Assembly (NCBI GenBank): GCA_017532155.1
Contig: JAFXJP010000008.1
Location: forward strand, 35,659 to 99,658
DNA: 64,000 nucleotides
From: Clostridia bacterium
GTDB taxonomy: Bacteria > Bacillota > Clostridia > Christensenellales > Aristaeellaceae
Direction of reading: 5' to 3'
The notes below the pieces were generated by a model, which had not been told where the DNA came from, did no database searches, and saw only the letters and a list, made by a program, of their open reading frames with translations. The position numbers and the translations under genes are program-made. Shown here piece by piece: positions 25,097-34,601 of this stretch. Position 1 is the first letter of the stretch; each line of letters opens with the position of its first letter.

Positions 25097-27298
25097 ATGG
25101 AAGAAATCCGCGGCACCATCACAGAAACGCTGTTTCGCAATGAAGAAAACGGCTATACGGTTTTGCAGATCCGCGCCGGACGTGAAAACGTAGGCGTGGT
25201 TGGCGTCATGCCCGAAATAGCTGTCGGCGAGCAGGCCGTCTTCCAGGGTGAATGGGTCATGCACCCGCAGTACGGCAAGCAGTTTAAGGCCGCGCAATGC
25301 GAAATATTAAAGCCCTCCACGCTGCTGGGTGTGGAAAGGTATCTCTCCTCCGGCCTCATTCGCGGCGTCGGCCCTGCTACCGCCAAGCTGATCGTGCAGG
25401 AATTTGGCGTAAAAGCGCTGGATATCATCAGCGAACAGCCGCACCGCTTAACCGAAATCGCCGGCATTGGCACCAAGCGCGCCGCGCAGATTGCCGATAG
25501 CTTCCGCGAGCAGTATGCCGTGCGCCAGGCGATGGTCTTTTTGCAGTCCTATGGCGTATCGCCAGCCCTGGCTGTTAAAATCAGCAAGGTATACGGCGAC
25601 CGCGTCAAGGAAATCATCCTCGCCAATCCCTACCGTCTGGTAGAGGATGTAGACGGCGTGGGCTTTCTCACCGCCGACCGCATCGCCCTGTCCATGGGCA
25701 TCGCCGCCGAAAGCGAAGGGCGTTTGCGCGCCGGCCTCATTTACGCCCTGCAGGAGGCCGCAGTCTCCTCAGGCCATACCTACCTGCCGCTCAGCGAATT
25801 GATGCAGCGCGCCGGGCAGCTTTTGCGTGTGGAAAAAAGCCTTTTGGAAACGCACATCTCCGCCCTGCTCCTCAGCCGCAAGCTGCGCAGCCATATCATG
25901 GAGGACGGCACAGAAGGCATTTTCCTGCCACAAATGTGGCAGGCCGAAACAGAAATCGCACGGCGGCTGCACGAGCAGCTGGGCGCAGCGCAGGTGGTAA
26001 TGCGCGCCACCGTTGCCACGCAAATCACCGCTTATGAAAATGCCAACGGCATTTCTTTTTCTCCGACACAACGTCAAGCCATCTCCATGGCCGTACAGGA
26101 AGGCCTGCTGGTCATTACCGGCGGCCCCGGCACAGGCAAAACGACGATCATCAACTGCATCTTGTCGCTGCTGGACAGCGAAAGCGTATGCCTTGCCGCG
26201 CCGACCGGCCGCGCCGCCAAGCGTATGAGCGAGGCCACCGGCAAGGAAGCCTCCACGCTGCACCGGCTGCTGGAATACGGCGGCGATGAAGGCGAATTTA
26301 TCCGCGACGAGGAAAACCCGCTGGATTGCACCTGCCTGATTGTGGATGAAATGTCGATGGTGGATGTATTTTTGATGCGCGCGCTGCTGCGTGCGCTGCC
26401 GGTTGGCGCCCGGCTCATTCTGGTGGGCGACGCCGATCAATTGCCATCCGTAGGCGCAGGCAATGTGCTGGGCGACATCCTGCAAAGCAGCGTCATCCCC
26501 TCCGTCCGTCTTACCGAAATCTTCCGTCAGGCAGAATCCAGCCTGATTGTCCGCAATGCCCACGCCATCAATCACGGCGAAATGCCGCAGGTGAATTTGA
26601 AGGGCAGCAATTTCTTCCTCGAGCGCAAGCCTTACGCCGAATCTGCCGCGCAGACAATCGTGGAGCTGTGCAAAACGCGCCTGCCCAACTTCCTGAATTC
26701 CGGCGATCCCATCCGGCAGATTCAGGTGCTGGCTCCCACCAAGAAGGGCGCGTGCGGCGTGAATGCGCTCAACTGCATGCTGCAGGCTGCGCTCAATCCG
26801 CCCTCGCCCGAAAAAGAAGAAATCGCCTACGGCGACGGCGTTTTCCGCACGGGCGACAAGGTGATGCACATCAAAAACAACTATAACCTTGAGTGGGAAG
26901 ACGAAAAAGGTCACGAAGGCCAGGGCGTGTTCAACGGCGATATGGGCACGGTGCTATTGGTAGACAATGATGACAAAACGCTCTCCGTGCTCTTTGATGA
27001 CGGCCGCATGGCCGAATATGAATACGGCATGCTGGAAGAACTGGAGCTTGCATACTGCCTTTCCGTGCACAAAAGCCAGGGCAGTGAATTCCGTGCGGTG
27101 GTGATGCCCGCCGTCGGCGGCCCGCCGATGCTGCTCACCCGCAATCTCTTTTACACCGCTCTCACCCGTGCAAGGGAATTGGTCGTACTCGTCGGCCGCG
27201 AGGACGCCATCGCCGCCATGGTCAATAACAATCACATTGCCCGCCGCTACACCGGCCTTTGCCAGCGTCTGCAGGAAATTCCCAAGGTGCGCCTATGA
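25097..27298 (+). CDS. recD2: ATP-dependent 5'-3' DNA helicase RecD2
   Basis: A 733-residue SF1B helicase of the RecD2 (RecD-like, RecBC-independent) family. It has the characteristic N-terminal region with helix-hairpin-helix repeats (IAGIGTKRAAQIADSF, LVEDVDGVGFLTADRIA), Walker A ITGGPGTGKTTI near residue 342, Walker B LIVDEMSMVD near residue 414, motif III LVGDADQLPSVG and the C-terminal CLSVHKSQGSEF and FYTALTRARE motifs. It starts 6 bases after the ttcA-like stop. RecD2 acts in replication-fork maintenance and repair in Bacillus and Deinococcus. Its stop overlaps the comF start (ATGA). Confidence 0.95.
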   Translation: MEEIRGTITETLFRNEENGYTVLQIRAGRENVGVVGVMPEIAVGEQAVFQGEWVMHPQYGKQFKAAQCEILKPSTLLGVERYLSSGLIRGVGPATAKLIVQEFGVKALDIISEQPHRLTEIAGIGTKRAAQIADSFREQYAVRQAMVFLQSYGVSPALAVKISKVYGDRVKEIILANPYRLVEDVDGVGFLTADRIALSMGIAAESEGRLRAGLIYALQEAAVSSGHTYLPLSELMQRAGQLLRVEKSLLETHISALLLSRKLRSHIMEDGTEGIFLPQMWQAETEIARRLHEQLGAAQVVMRATVATQITAYENANGISFSPTQRQAISMAVQEGLLVITGGPGTGKTTIINCILSLLDSESVCLAAPTGRAAKRMSEATGKEASTLHRLLEYGGDEGEFIRDEENPLDCTCLIVDEMSMVDVFLMRALLRALPVGARLILVGDADQLPSVGAGNVLGDILQSSVIPSVRLTEIFRQAESSLIVRNAHAINHGEMPQVNLKGSNFFLERKPYAESAAQTIVELCKTRLPNFLNSGDPIRQIQVLAPTKKGACGVNALNCMLQAALNPPSPEKEEIAYGDGVFRTGDKVMHIKNNYNLEWEDEKGHEGQGVFNGDMGTVLLVDNDDKTLSVLFDDGRMAEYEYGMLEELELAYCLSVHKSQGSEFRAVVMPAVGGPPMLLTRNLFYTALTRARELVVLVGREDAIAAMVNNNHIARRYTGLCQRLQEIPKVRL

Positions 27299-28002
27299 AA
27301 ACGCTGCAGGATATTCTCTTCCCGCGCGCAGCCACCTGTCTGTATTGCCAGCATCCGCGCAAGGCTGTATGGCCCGGCGGCCTGTGCCCCGATTGCCTTG
27401 AAAAGCTGGAAGAAAACAGGCCGGGGGAAAACGTCTGTCCGCGCTGTATGACACCGCTTGACGACGAGGGCAAGTGCCTTTTCTGCCTGCAAAAAGCGAT
27501 GGGGCCTTTGCAATACGCCTATGCGCCCTTCCGCTACAAGACCGTAGCGCGGCACTTGATATTGCAGCTCAAATTTCACTATCAGGATGATGCTGCACCT
27601 TTGCTTGCCCAGCACATGCTTCCACTGATTCCATCCGGCAAATTTGATGCGCTGGTTCCTGTGCCGCTGCATAAGCGCAAAGAGCGCTTCCGCGGCGCCA
27701 ATCAGGCCGAAATCCTCTGTCAGTTACTATCGCCCAAGGCAGGCTTGCCCGTGCTGACGCCGCTGGAGCGTACGCGCTATACGCGTCCGCAGAAAAACCT
27801 GACGCCTTCCCAGCGCCAGAAAAATGTGCGCGACGCATTCACGCTGACAACCCCGGTGGAAGGGCTGCATCTGCTGTTGGTGGATGATATACGCACCACC
27901 GGCGCTACCGCCCGCGAATGCGCCCGTGCGCTGCTGCGCGGCAAGGCGGCGAGCGTTTCTCTGCTCACCGCCGCCATCGCTACCAGAGACGACGAAAAAT
28001 AA
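27295..28002 (+). CDS. ComF family phosphoribosyltransferase-like competence protein
   Basis: A 235-residue ComFC-type protein. Four zinc-binding Cys pairs at the N terminus (CLYCQH, CPDCLEK, CPRCMTP, CLFCLQ) are followed by a PRTase domain with VPVPLHKRKERFRGANQAE and the PRPP loop LLLVDDIRTTGATARECA. The start ATG 27295 overlaps the recD2 stop. ComFC links to DNA uptake and repair in naturally competent bacteria; in Clostridia it is common without known competence. Its coupling to recD2 supports a role in DNA metabolism. Confidence 0.92.
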   Translation: MKTLQDILFPRAATCLYCQHPRKAVWPGGLCPDCLEKLEENRPGENVCPRCMTPLDDEGKCLFCLQKAMGPLQYAYAPFRYKTVARHLILQLKFHYQDDAAPLLAQHMLPLIPSGKFDALVPVPLHKRKERFRGANQAEILCQLLSPKAGLPVLTPLERTRYTRPQKNLTPSQRQKNVRDAFTLTTPVEGLHLLLVDDIRTTGATARECARALLRGKAASVSLLTAAIATRDDEK

Positions 28003-28046
28003 AACCGATCCGAAGCTGAACCGCCCGGATCGGTTTATTCTTTTAC
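27999..28046. terminator. Bidirectional terminator between comF and sulfatase
   Basis: An 11-bp stem (28002-28012 with 28026-28036) flanked by an A run and T-rich DNA separates two convergent genes. Confidence 0.85.
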
Positions 28047-29527
28047 TTTTTATCCGTTCCCCAGTCGCTGACCTGGTTTTTCATATTGGAGCCCTTCGGC
28101 CCACCCAGATTGGGCAAAGCCGCTTCCTCATACCGGCGATACTGCTGCCAGAAATGCGCGCCAAATTCCATCTTTTCGTCATCCCATTCGTCGCGCAGCG
28201 CAAACATGCGCTCACGCAGATGCGCCGTAACCGCCTCATAGCCCTGCACGCCAAAGAGATTTTCCGTCTCCCACGGATCCGCTTTCAGGTTGAACAGCTG
28301 TGTGAGCTTCAGCTCCTTCGTGCGGTATTCAATCAGCTTATAGCCATTCTCAATCACACCGCGCATGCGGGAATGGAAGGCCAGATACAGCGCCTCGCGG
28401 CTGACATAGCGGTCATCCGTGAACATTTTGGCAAAGCTTTTGCCGTCCACGGTAGCAGGAATCTCCAGGCCGCACAGCTCGCACAGCGTGGGATACACAT
28501 CCAGCAGATACACATAGCGCTCATCGACCTTGTCCTTCGAAATGCCCGGGCCGGCCATGATCAGCGGCACGCACACACTGTGCTCATAAATATTCTGCTT
28601 ACCCATCAGCCCATGCTGGCCAATCGCCAATCCGTTGTCGCCCGCCAGCACAATGATCGTATTCTCCAGCTCGCCCTTTTCTTCCAGCGCGGTAAGAATT
28701 TTGCCGATATTGTAGTCGATATGGCTGATCATCGCGTAATAATCAGCGATATGCTGCTTTACCTTCATCGGATCGCGCGGATAGGCCTCAACCGTTTCAT
28801 CGCGGCCCGCTGCCCAGCCAAAGTTAACCGTTGGCATGGTGCTGAAGTTTTCAGGCAGAGAAATATCCTCCGCCTTGTACATATGGCGGAATTCCTCCGG
28901 CATCGTGCGCGGATCGTGCGGCGCAAGATAAGCAATATACATAAAGAAAGGCGCGTCGCTGTTGTATTCCTGAATATACTTTACCGCCGAGTCGGAGAAA
29001 AGATCGGTGGAGTGATAGCCGGCATTGATCCGCTGAGCGCGCACGCGCACCACATCGCTGGCGGCGGAAAAATTGGGCGTGAAGGGGATTTCCTTTTCAT
29101 ACTTGCCCTGCTCGTCGTAGTCGTTCACCGGCACATTCCAGTGATCCCACATGCCGCCAAAGAAAATATTCTCACCCGCGTCAAAACTGCGCGCAAAGCT
29201 CTCCACGCCATTATGCCACTTGCCGCTCTCCATCGCATGATAGCCGTTCTGCAAGAAGCACTGGCCCATCGTCACCTGATCTTTGGGAATATTGCGACCG
29301 CATTCTTCCAGATGAAACAGCGTTTTGCCCGAATTGATCATCGCGCGGCTGGGCATGCACACAGCGCTGGCCGTGCCGCCCGGAATATGCGCATTGACAA
29401 AGGAGGTGCCCATATGCACCAGGCGATCAATATTGGGCGTTTTGATCTCATTGTTTCCCAGGGCGCGGACCGTTCCATAGCGCTGGTCATCCGTCAGAAG
29501 AAACAATACATTCGGGCGCTTTTTCAT
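28043..29527 (-). CDS. Type I sulfatase, Cys-type (second copy)
   Basis: A 494-residue sulfatase without a signal peptide. Metal-binding start NVLFLLTDDQRYGT; catalytic motif C57-M-P-S-R in TASAVCMPSRAMINSG; then SGKWHNG, IAYLAPHDPR and VLAGDNGLAIGQHGLMGKQ. It is only distantly similar to the sulfatase at 972-2519, so the two probably have different substrates. It needs formylglycine formation, for which the anSME at 8704-9810 is the likely enzyme. It is transcribed leftward out of the region holding element B; AAGGAGC precedes ATG 29527, and a TATACT box lies about 45 bases upstream. Confidence 0.92.
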   Translation of the reverse strand: MKKRPNVLFLLTDDQRYGTVRALGNNEIKTPNIDRLVHMGTSFVNAHIPGGTASAVCMPSRAMINSGKTLFHLEECGRNIPKDQVTMGQCFLQNGYHAMESGKWHNGVESFARSFDAGENIFFGGMWDHWNVPVNDYDEQGKYEKEIPFTPNFSAASDVVRVRAQRINAGYHSTDLFSDSAVKYIQEYNSDAPFFMYIAYLAPHDPRTMPEEFRHMYKAEDISLPENFSTMPTVNFGWAAGRDETVEAYPRDPMKVKQHIADYYAMISHIDYNIGKILTALEEKGELENTIIVLAGDNGLAIGQHGLMGKQNIYEHSVCVPLIMAGPGISKDKVDERYVYLLDVYPTLCELCGLEIPATVDGKSFAKMFTDDRYVSREALYLAFHSRMRGVIENGYKLIEYRTKELKLTQLFNLKADPWETENLFGVQGYEAVTAHLRERMFALRDEWDDEKMEFGAHFWQQYRRYEEAALPNLGGPKGSNMKNQVSDWGTDKK

Positions 29528-29559
29528 GAGAATTGCTCCTTATTGTGTGATTGTATGTA

Positions 29560-30110
29560 GTATAACACATTTGGAGGAAAAGGAAAAGAGGATAGGGGAA
29601 ACGTTTCTCTTTTGAGTCAAAAGAGAAACAGAAAACCAGTCGGGGGCGGGAGTTGGCGGCGGTGGTGACGCGGACTGCCGCTTTGGTGTCTTGTGCGAAA
29701 GTGATCGCCGTTTTTGCTGCGGCAAAAACGAGCGGGAGGATACGCCGCTGCGGCGGCGATCCCCCGCGGGCGTTACCACACAAGCCGGCGGCAGACCGAT
29801 CACGCAACGCGTGATCGCGCCCGCTTCAACGGGCTAGAAAAAGAGCGTGCAAATCATCGGGTCGAGCTTGCTCGCAACCGTGATTTCACGCTCCTTTTTC
29901 GTATAGCCTGCCGAAACAAGCCAACCAAAGACTGGCTTTCGGGTGGGTCTTAGGGGAACGAAATCCGCCGCTGCCCTTTGGCAGATAAAGGCGGATGAAG
30001 TTCCAATGAGGCACAGAGTAAAGTGAACTCTCGTTCACTTTACGACAATGCCGAATTGTGGACTGGCTTTGGCCTTCCAAAGCCGCCTCCCTAACGTCTC
30101 CCCTCTCCCC
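29560..30110. repeat. Hairpin-rich intergenic element, copy B
   Basis: The 630 bases between 29527 and 30158 hold no credible gene. From about 29600 to 30105 they align with copy A (3509-4065). The 29-base segment around 29708-29736 and the segment 29895-29911 are identical to copy A. Stems at 29602-29628, 29743-29758, 29797-29817, 29819-29834 and the long helix around 29841-29894 replace copy A stems of different sequence at the same places. The left terminal repeat of copy A is absent, and the right arm is interrupted by about 100 extra bases (about 29957-30060). The element sits between the terminator of the minus-strand gene at 30158 and the start of the sulfatase. Confidence 0.72.
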
Positions 30111-30113
30111 ACG

Positions 30114-30141
30114 AAAAAAGGACTGCCCTTACGGGCAGCCC
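30114..30141 (-). terminator. Terminator of the hydrolase-membrane protein gene
   Basis: On the minus strand, a 9-bp stem (one G-U pair) with a UAAG-like loop is followed by TTTTTT. Confidence 0.88.
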
Positions 30142-30157
30142 TCTTTTTGCTTAGAAA

Positions 30158-32137
30158 TTACTGATGATATACGCAGGTGTTGGCGATGGTCATCAGGGTC
30201 ATCAGGATGGCGTTGAAGAACGCGGGAGTCCAGATGTTGCCAGTGCGCTTATAGAGCGCCTTGCTGAAGCAAGCAGCGATGGCCAGGGTGGGAACCATGG
30301 CAACCAGCAGGATGCCGGGCAACGCCATGCCGGGGTACACAGCGGTACCGGTGGCGAACAGCGTGCCATACTGGTTGATCAGCAGAACGGTGATGCCGCC
30401 AGCGTTGAGCAGCATGGCCAGCACGTAGCCCTTCCAGCCCTGCAGCTTCTCGGTATTGCAGTTGATAGCAATCGCGGAAGAAGAAACGATGTAGTACAGC
30501 AGGAAGGTGGGCAGATAGTAGAAGATCTTGGGCAGGATGGAGAATTCGAAGGTCTTGAAGGCAAATACCCACAGACGGAAGTCGGTCTTGAAGATCAGAT
30601 CGACCACGAAGACGACCACGTACACAGCGATCACGCCAACGATGGCAGTGCACAGAGAGGCAACGATCGCGATGGGGCTGGCCTTGAGGCCGTAGTTCTC
30701 AGCCTTGGCGCCCTGATCGGCCTTAACGAACAAGTAAACCAGAGACAGAACGGTGATGGCCAGGAAAGCGCAAGCCAGAGTCCAGAAAGCGATGTCGTTC
30801 ACAGAGGGAGCATCGCCAGCGTAGGACACAGCCGTCATGGTCACAGCCAGACCGGTGCCGCCAACGAACAGGCCGATGCCGCCGATCAGGTTCTTCAGTT
30901 CCTTATTCTTCAGCCAGGAAACAACAGACACGATGCCGACCAGAGCCAGCAGAGCGCCGATCTTGTAGATCCAATCCTTGGAGCCGCCAGCACCCACGCA
31001 AGCGGGGAAGATCAGAGCGGGAACCAGGATGGCGAACAGCAGGATAGCGAAGGTGCCAACGCCAGCGCCGCTCTTCATGGGAGCAACGGTGCCGGTGACG
31101 GCCTTAGAGAAGAAGGGCAGCTTGACGATCAGCATGATGACGGGAACGACCATCAGCATCAGACCGATCAGAGCAACGCAGGAGAAGATTTCCTTCCACA
31201 GCCAAACCTGTTCGTTGGCGGGAATCGCCTTGATGCCGTCGTTGTAATCGGCGAAGGCTTCGGTGTAGAACTCAACCACATAACCGGTAGAGGTAGTGGA
31301 GAAGTGGTTCCAGGGATGGGTTTCGTAGGGCTGATAGATGATACGCTTGCCGCCGTCAGCGGTTTCGTACCAAACGCCAGCTTCGGGAGCTTCCTGCTCC
31401 AGCCAAGCCTTGGCCTGAGCAGTCTTCACATAGTCCTTCTTGATAACGGTGCCAGCGCCGCCTTCATCAGGATTGAAGAAGAATTCGTCGAACTGCGCAG
31501 CAATCTTACCCATGGTGCGGCCGCCGCCAGCAGCAGCAGCGCCTTCAGCGCTCAGGCCCAGCCAGCCAGTGTAGCCGAAGTCAGAACCCATGGAGATACC
31601 GGTGTAGATCTTGCGGATGCCGGTGGTGGCGAAATCCTGCTCGTCATAGTACAGAGCCATGGAGGAGGAGAAGCCGCCCATGGAGTGACCGGTCACGCCG
31701 ATGATGCCGTTGCCAGCCTCGTCCTTGAGGACGTATTTCTGATCGTACATATACTGAGCAGCATCATACAGAGAGCGGGGCCAGAAGCTCAGGAAGGAGC
31801 CAGTGTTGGCTTCGTTACCAGCGGAATGACCGTGATCATACATATCCAGCGCCAGAACGACGTAGCCGCGGCGGGACAGTTCGATCGCATTGGCGTCCTG
31901 CATCTCAGCAGAGTTCAGGTAGCCGTGCGTTACGATGACAGCAGGACGGGGATTGCTTTCAGAAGCATCCTTGGGCATATACAGCAGACCGCTGAGTACG
32001 CCGCGCTCAGTCTCGAAGGAAATGCGCTTCACGCTCGTCGAATAGAGACCGGTATTGAAGGCCTGGGCAGCGATGCTGCCAACGATGACCAATACCAGAG
32101 CAACGATGAGCAGAAGCTGAGGGATCTTCTTTTTCAT
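30158..32137 (-). CDS. Alpha/beta hydrolase fused to a polytopic membrane domain
   Basis: A 659-residue protein. An N-terminal helix (residues about 7-26) is followed by an extracytoplasmic alpha/beta-hydrolase domain of about 280 residues: RPAVIVTHGYLNS holds the oxyanion region, GVTGHSMGGFSS the nucleophile elbow (GHSMGG), and ALDMYDHGHS a strand of this fold. From about residue 300 to the end there are roughly ten hydrophobic helices. Promoter, ribosome binding site (AAGGAG) and terminator are all strong, and codon choice (GCT, GGT, CGT, AAG) is that of a highly expressed gene. The substrate is unknown; a cell-surface or lipid ester is a guess. Confidence 0.85.
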   Translation of the reverse strand: MKKKIPQLLLIVALVLVIVGSIAAQAFNTGLYSTSVKRISFETERGVLSGLLYMPKDASESNPRPAVIVTHGYLNSAEMQDANAIELSRRGYVVLALDMYDHGHSAGNEANTGSFLSFWPRSLYDAAQYMYDQKYVLKDEAGNGIIGVTGHSMGGFSSSMALYYDEQDFATTGIRKIYTGISMGSDFGYTGWLGLSAEGAAAAGGGRTMGKIAAQFDEFFFNPDEGGAGTVIKKDYVKTAQAKAWLEQEAPEAGVWYETADGGKRIIYQPYETHPWNHFSTTSTGYVVEFYTEAFADYNDGIKAIPANEQVWLWKEIFSCVALIGLMLMVVPVIMLIVKLPFFSKAVTGTVAPMKSGAGVGTFAILLFAILVPALIFPACVGAGGSKDWIYKIGALLALVGIVSVVSWLKNKELKNLIGGIGLFVGGTGLAVTMTAVSYAGDAPSVNDIAFWTLACAFLAITVLSLVYLFVKADQGAKAENYGLKASPIAIVASLCTAIVGVIAVYVVVFVVDLIFKTDFRLWVFAFKTFEFSILPKIFYYLPTFLLYYIVSSSAIAINCNTEKLQGWKGYVLAMLLNAGGITVLLINQYGTLFATGTAVYPGMALPGILLVAMVPTLAIAACFSKALYKRTGNIWTPAFFNAILMTLMTIANTCVYHQ

Positions 32138-32238
32138 GATCGATCATACTCCTTTTCTCTTGCCCTGCCGACAGGAAAAAGCGCGTTTATTCAACACACT
32201 TTTTCCTTATTCGGCATTTTCAGGCTTTTGTTGTAACG

Positions 32239-32267
32239 ATTTTATCACAGTTATTTGTCAGTGTCAA
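32239..32267 (-). promoter_or_regulatory. Promoter of the hydrolase-membrane protein gene
   Basis: On the minus strand TTGACA (32267-32262), 17-base spacer, TAAAAT (32244-32239), about 100 bases before ATG 32137. Confidence 0.85.
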
Positions 32268-32314
32268 ATATTATGTTGAACTTTGACACAATTTGTAACC
32301 GTGTTCGTACCGAA

Positions 32315-34273
32315 TTATTGCGCGGCGGCAGGGAAGCGGGTCTGGATGATGTTTTCAGGCAGGTACGCATCGCTCATCTGACCGTTCATGGTCTTGGCGT
32401 AGTAGTACATCGCCGTCCAGGCCTTCAGCTCCAGATCAGTGCCTTCCAGCACGCCAACGCCCTTGGCGTAGGGAGCCCAGAAAGCATAGTATTCGTCGGA
32501 GGTGTTGTCAGCGGGAACTTCAGCGTAGGTGCCGGTCGCTTCATCATAGGGAGCGAAGGGCGCGCCGCCGGTCAGCATGGGCATATAGGAAACCAGGTTC
32601 TGCGTAGATTCGAAGGTGAAGGAGCACAGATAGCCCTTCTTCAGATCAAGGGGTTCCCAAGCCTGGGTTTCCTTGCTGAAGACCTCAATAGAGGAGGTAT
32701 CGCAGCTCAGCTTGCCGTCGGTAATCTTGTAGTTGTAGCGCATGCCGGCGGTATGCAGGGTGCCAGCGCCGCCGTAGAGGATGGTGCCGTTTTCAGCCGT
32801 ACCGGAGCACATGGCGTCAAACACGCAGATGCCCATCAGCTGCAGGCCGCTCAGAGGAGCCACGATCAGGCTGGCGCCCGCGCTGCGGTCGATAGCGGAT
32901 TCACCGGTGGACTGGATGTTGAACGCATCGGACACGGTGAATTCACCCTGGAACACGGAGGAACGAACGTAGCCGCCAAAGATGAAGGCCACGTCAGAAC
33001 CGGCAGCGTAGTTGAAGGAGTCGCCGATGAAGGCGGTCAGGGGGGACTGCACGTAGGTGTAGCCGTAGGACTTGCCGTTCACCTTCTGGATGTAAGGCAT
33101 GGCCTGGGGAACCTTAACCAGCACGTCATTCGCGCCTTCGGTAATGCCCAGCTTGGAGAAGTAGCCGCCATCAGCAACCAGCTCGGCGTCATACTTCTTA
33201 ATCAGTTCGTTCATCGCGTTATAAGCCTTGGCTTCAGCGGTATCGGCAGTAGTATCAACCGCATACGCATCGTCCAGCGCGTTGGCGCGGGTTTCGCCCT
33301 TTACCCAATCCCAACCGGTCTCGGTCTTTTTGAGGCTCAGCACGCCCAGGTTCTGCGCATAGCAGCCGGTGGACATGATGATAACATCATTCACAACAAT
33401 GGGCTCATCATAGGGAGTGTGGCTGTGGGCGCTCTGGATGACATCCAGATAGCCTTCGGAAGCTTCGGCAAACGCAACGTCTTCGCTGTCGCCGCAGTGG
33501 CTGATGCAGATAACGATGTCGCAGCCCTTTTCTTCCTTAAGGAACTTGGCATAAACATTAGCAACAGCAGAGCACTCCATACGGGTGAGGTCAGAGTTCT
33601 TGCAGTAGCCATACGCATTGGAGCCAACCAGACCAAACAGACCAACCTTGTAGCCGTTCACTTCGGTCACGGCATAGTTGACAGCACCGGTCTCAGCATA
33701 TTCGCCGGTAGCAAAAGCATTGGTAGTCAGATCATCGGGAACGATGTTGGCTTCGGTGTATTCGATCACGTTGCCAGCTTCGTCATACTTGATGAACATA
33801 TTGGAAACAACCAGCTGGGGAATTTCCACGTCCAGGCCGTACTTTTCGGCGTTGGCACGGGCATTCACATAGGAGTTTTCGATGGCCTGATCGCCAACGT
33901 CAAATTCGTGGTTGCCCAAGGTGGTAAAATCAATACCCAGAGCGCCCATCGCCATCAGTTCCCAGCCCTTCTGATAGCCGTCCTGATAAGGCGTGCCCTG
34001 AGAATAGTCACCGCCATCCAGCGCGAGGGCTTTTTCGCCAGCCTTGGCGCGCTCAGCCGTCACAGCAGCAGCCAGACGGGCCATACCGCCGATCACGACA
34101 GTCTGACCGTTGTCGTCCATGATCTTGGACGGGCCGAGATTGGAATGCATATCATTGGTGAGGAACAGTACCAGATCGCCGGTGTATTCCGTCACTTCGT
34201 TTTCCGCCATGGCGGGAACGAGAGACAGCATCATCGCCAGCACCAACAGGATAGAGAGAATTCTGCGTTTCAT
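32315..34273 (-). CDS. Secreted 5'-nucleotidase / metallophosphoesterase
   Basis: A 652-residue exported protein with signal peptide MKRRILSILLVLAMMLSLVPAMA. The N-terminal calcineurin-like domain has the metal motifs LFLTNDMHSN, LDGGDYSQGTP, TLGNHEFDVG, ICISHCGDSEDV and SAHSHTPYD. The C-terminal part (from about residue 360) matches the 5'-nucleotidase substrate domain (AFIGDSFNYAAGSDVAFIFGG..., RSSVFQGEFTVSDAFNIQ). It should dephosphorylate extracellular nucleotides. There is no lipobox, LPxTG or membrane tail, so it is released or held non-covalently. Codon use suggests strong expression. Confidence 0.93.
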   Translation of the reverse strand: MKRRILSILLVLAMMLSLVPAMAENEVTEYTGDLVLFLTNDMHSNLGPSKIMDDNGQTVVIGGMARLAAAVTAERAKAGEKALALDGGDYSQGTPYQDGYQKGWELMAMGALGIDFTTLGNHEFDVGDQAIENSYVNARANAEKYGLDVEIPQLVVSNMFIKYDEAGNVIEYTEANIVPDDLTTNAFATGEYAETGAVNYAVTEVNGYKVGLFGLVGSNAYGYCKNSDLTRMECSAVANVYAKFLKEEKGCDIVICISHCGDSEDVAFAEASEGYLDVIQSAHSHTPYDEPIVVNDVIIMSTGCYAQNLGVLSLKKTETGWDWVKGETRANALDDAYAVDTTADTAEAKAYNAMNELIKKYDAELVADGGYFSKLGITEGANDVLVKVPQAMPYIQKVNGKSYGYTYVQSPLTAFIGDSFNYAAGSDVAFIFGGYVRSSVFQGEFTVSDAFNIQSTGESAIDRSAGASLIVAPLSGLQLMGICVFDAMCSGTAENGTILYGGAGTLHTAGMRYNYKITDGKLSCDTSSIEVFSKETQAWEPLDLKKGYLCSFTFESTQNLVSYMPMLTGGAPFAPYDEATGTYAEVPADNTSDEYYAFWAPYAKGVGVLEGTDLELKAWTAMYYYAKTMNGQMSDAYLPENIIQTRFPAAAQ

Positions 34274-34392
34274 TGTCGTACGCTCCTTTCATTTTTTCCA
34301 CGGTTGCTTCATTTGTTTTCCCCTTCATTGATACACAGATATTGCATGAAGAGAAAAAGTATGACAGCACTACTATGGAATTCGTTGAATTG

Positions 34393-34421
34393 ATTGTACC
34401 ACGTTTATTTTCCAAATGCAA
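34393..34421 (-). promoter_or_regulatory. Promoter of the 5'-nucleotidase gene
   Basis: On the minus strand TTGCAT (34421-34416), 17-base spacer, TACAAT (34398-34393), about 120 bases before ATG 34273. Together with the marR promoter it accounts for the 328-base gap 34274-34601, in which I see nothing else. Confidence 0.75.
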
Positions 34422-34489
34422 GAATATTATCCCAATTTGTAAAAAATATCACAAAGATGTCACAATCGATCATATCGTTACAAAATAAC

Positions 34490-34518
34490 TTGCATTTTTT
34501 GCAATCATTCGGTATAAT
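34490..34518 (+). promoter_or_regulatory. Promoter of the MarR gene
   Basis: TTGCAT (34490-34495), 17-base spacer, TATAAT (34513-34518). The leader to ATG 34602 is about 75 bases. Confidence 0.8.
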
Positions 34519-34601
34519 AAAAAATGGTTTTTGTGTTTTTTCTTCCTTATAAAAATGCAAAAATGCTCAATACAAAATACAATGCACAGGAGAGATCAAT
34601 C

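Noticed and set aside
29487-30080. ORFs of 64-106 codons inside element copy B
   Set aside because: Same reason as in copy A; the translated hairpins are not conserved.
3509-30110. CRISPR array or phage remnant explaining the repeated hairpins
   Set aside because: No regularly spaced identical repeats and no cas or phage structural genes; the repeats are two distant, diverged copies of one structured unit.
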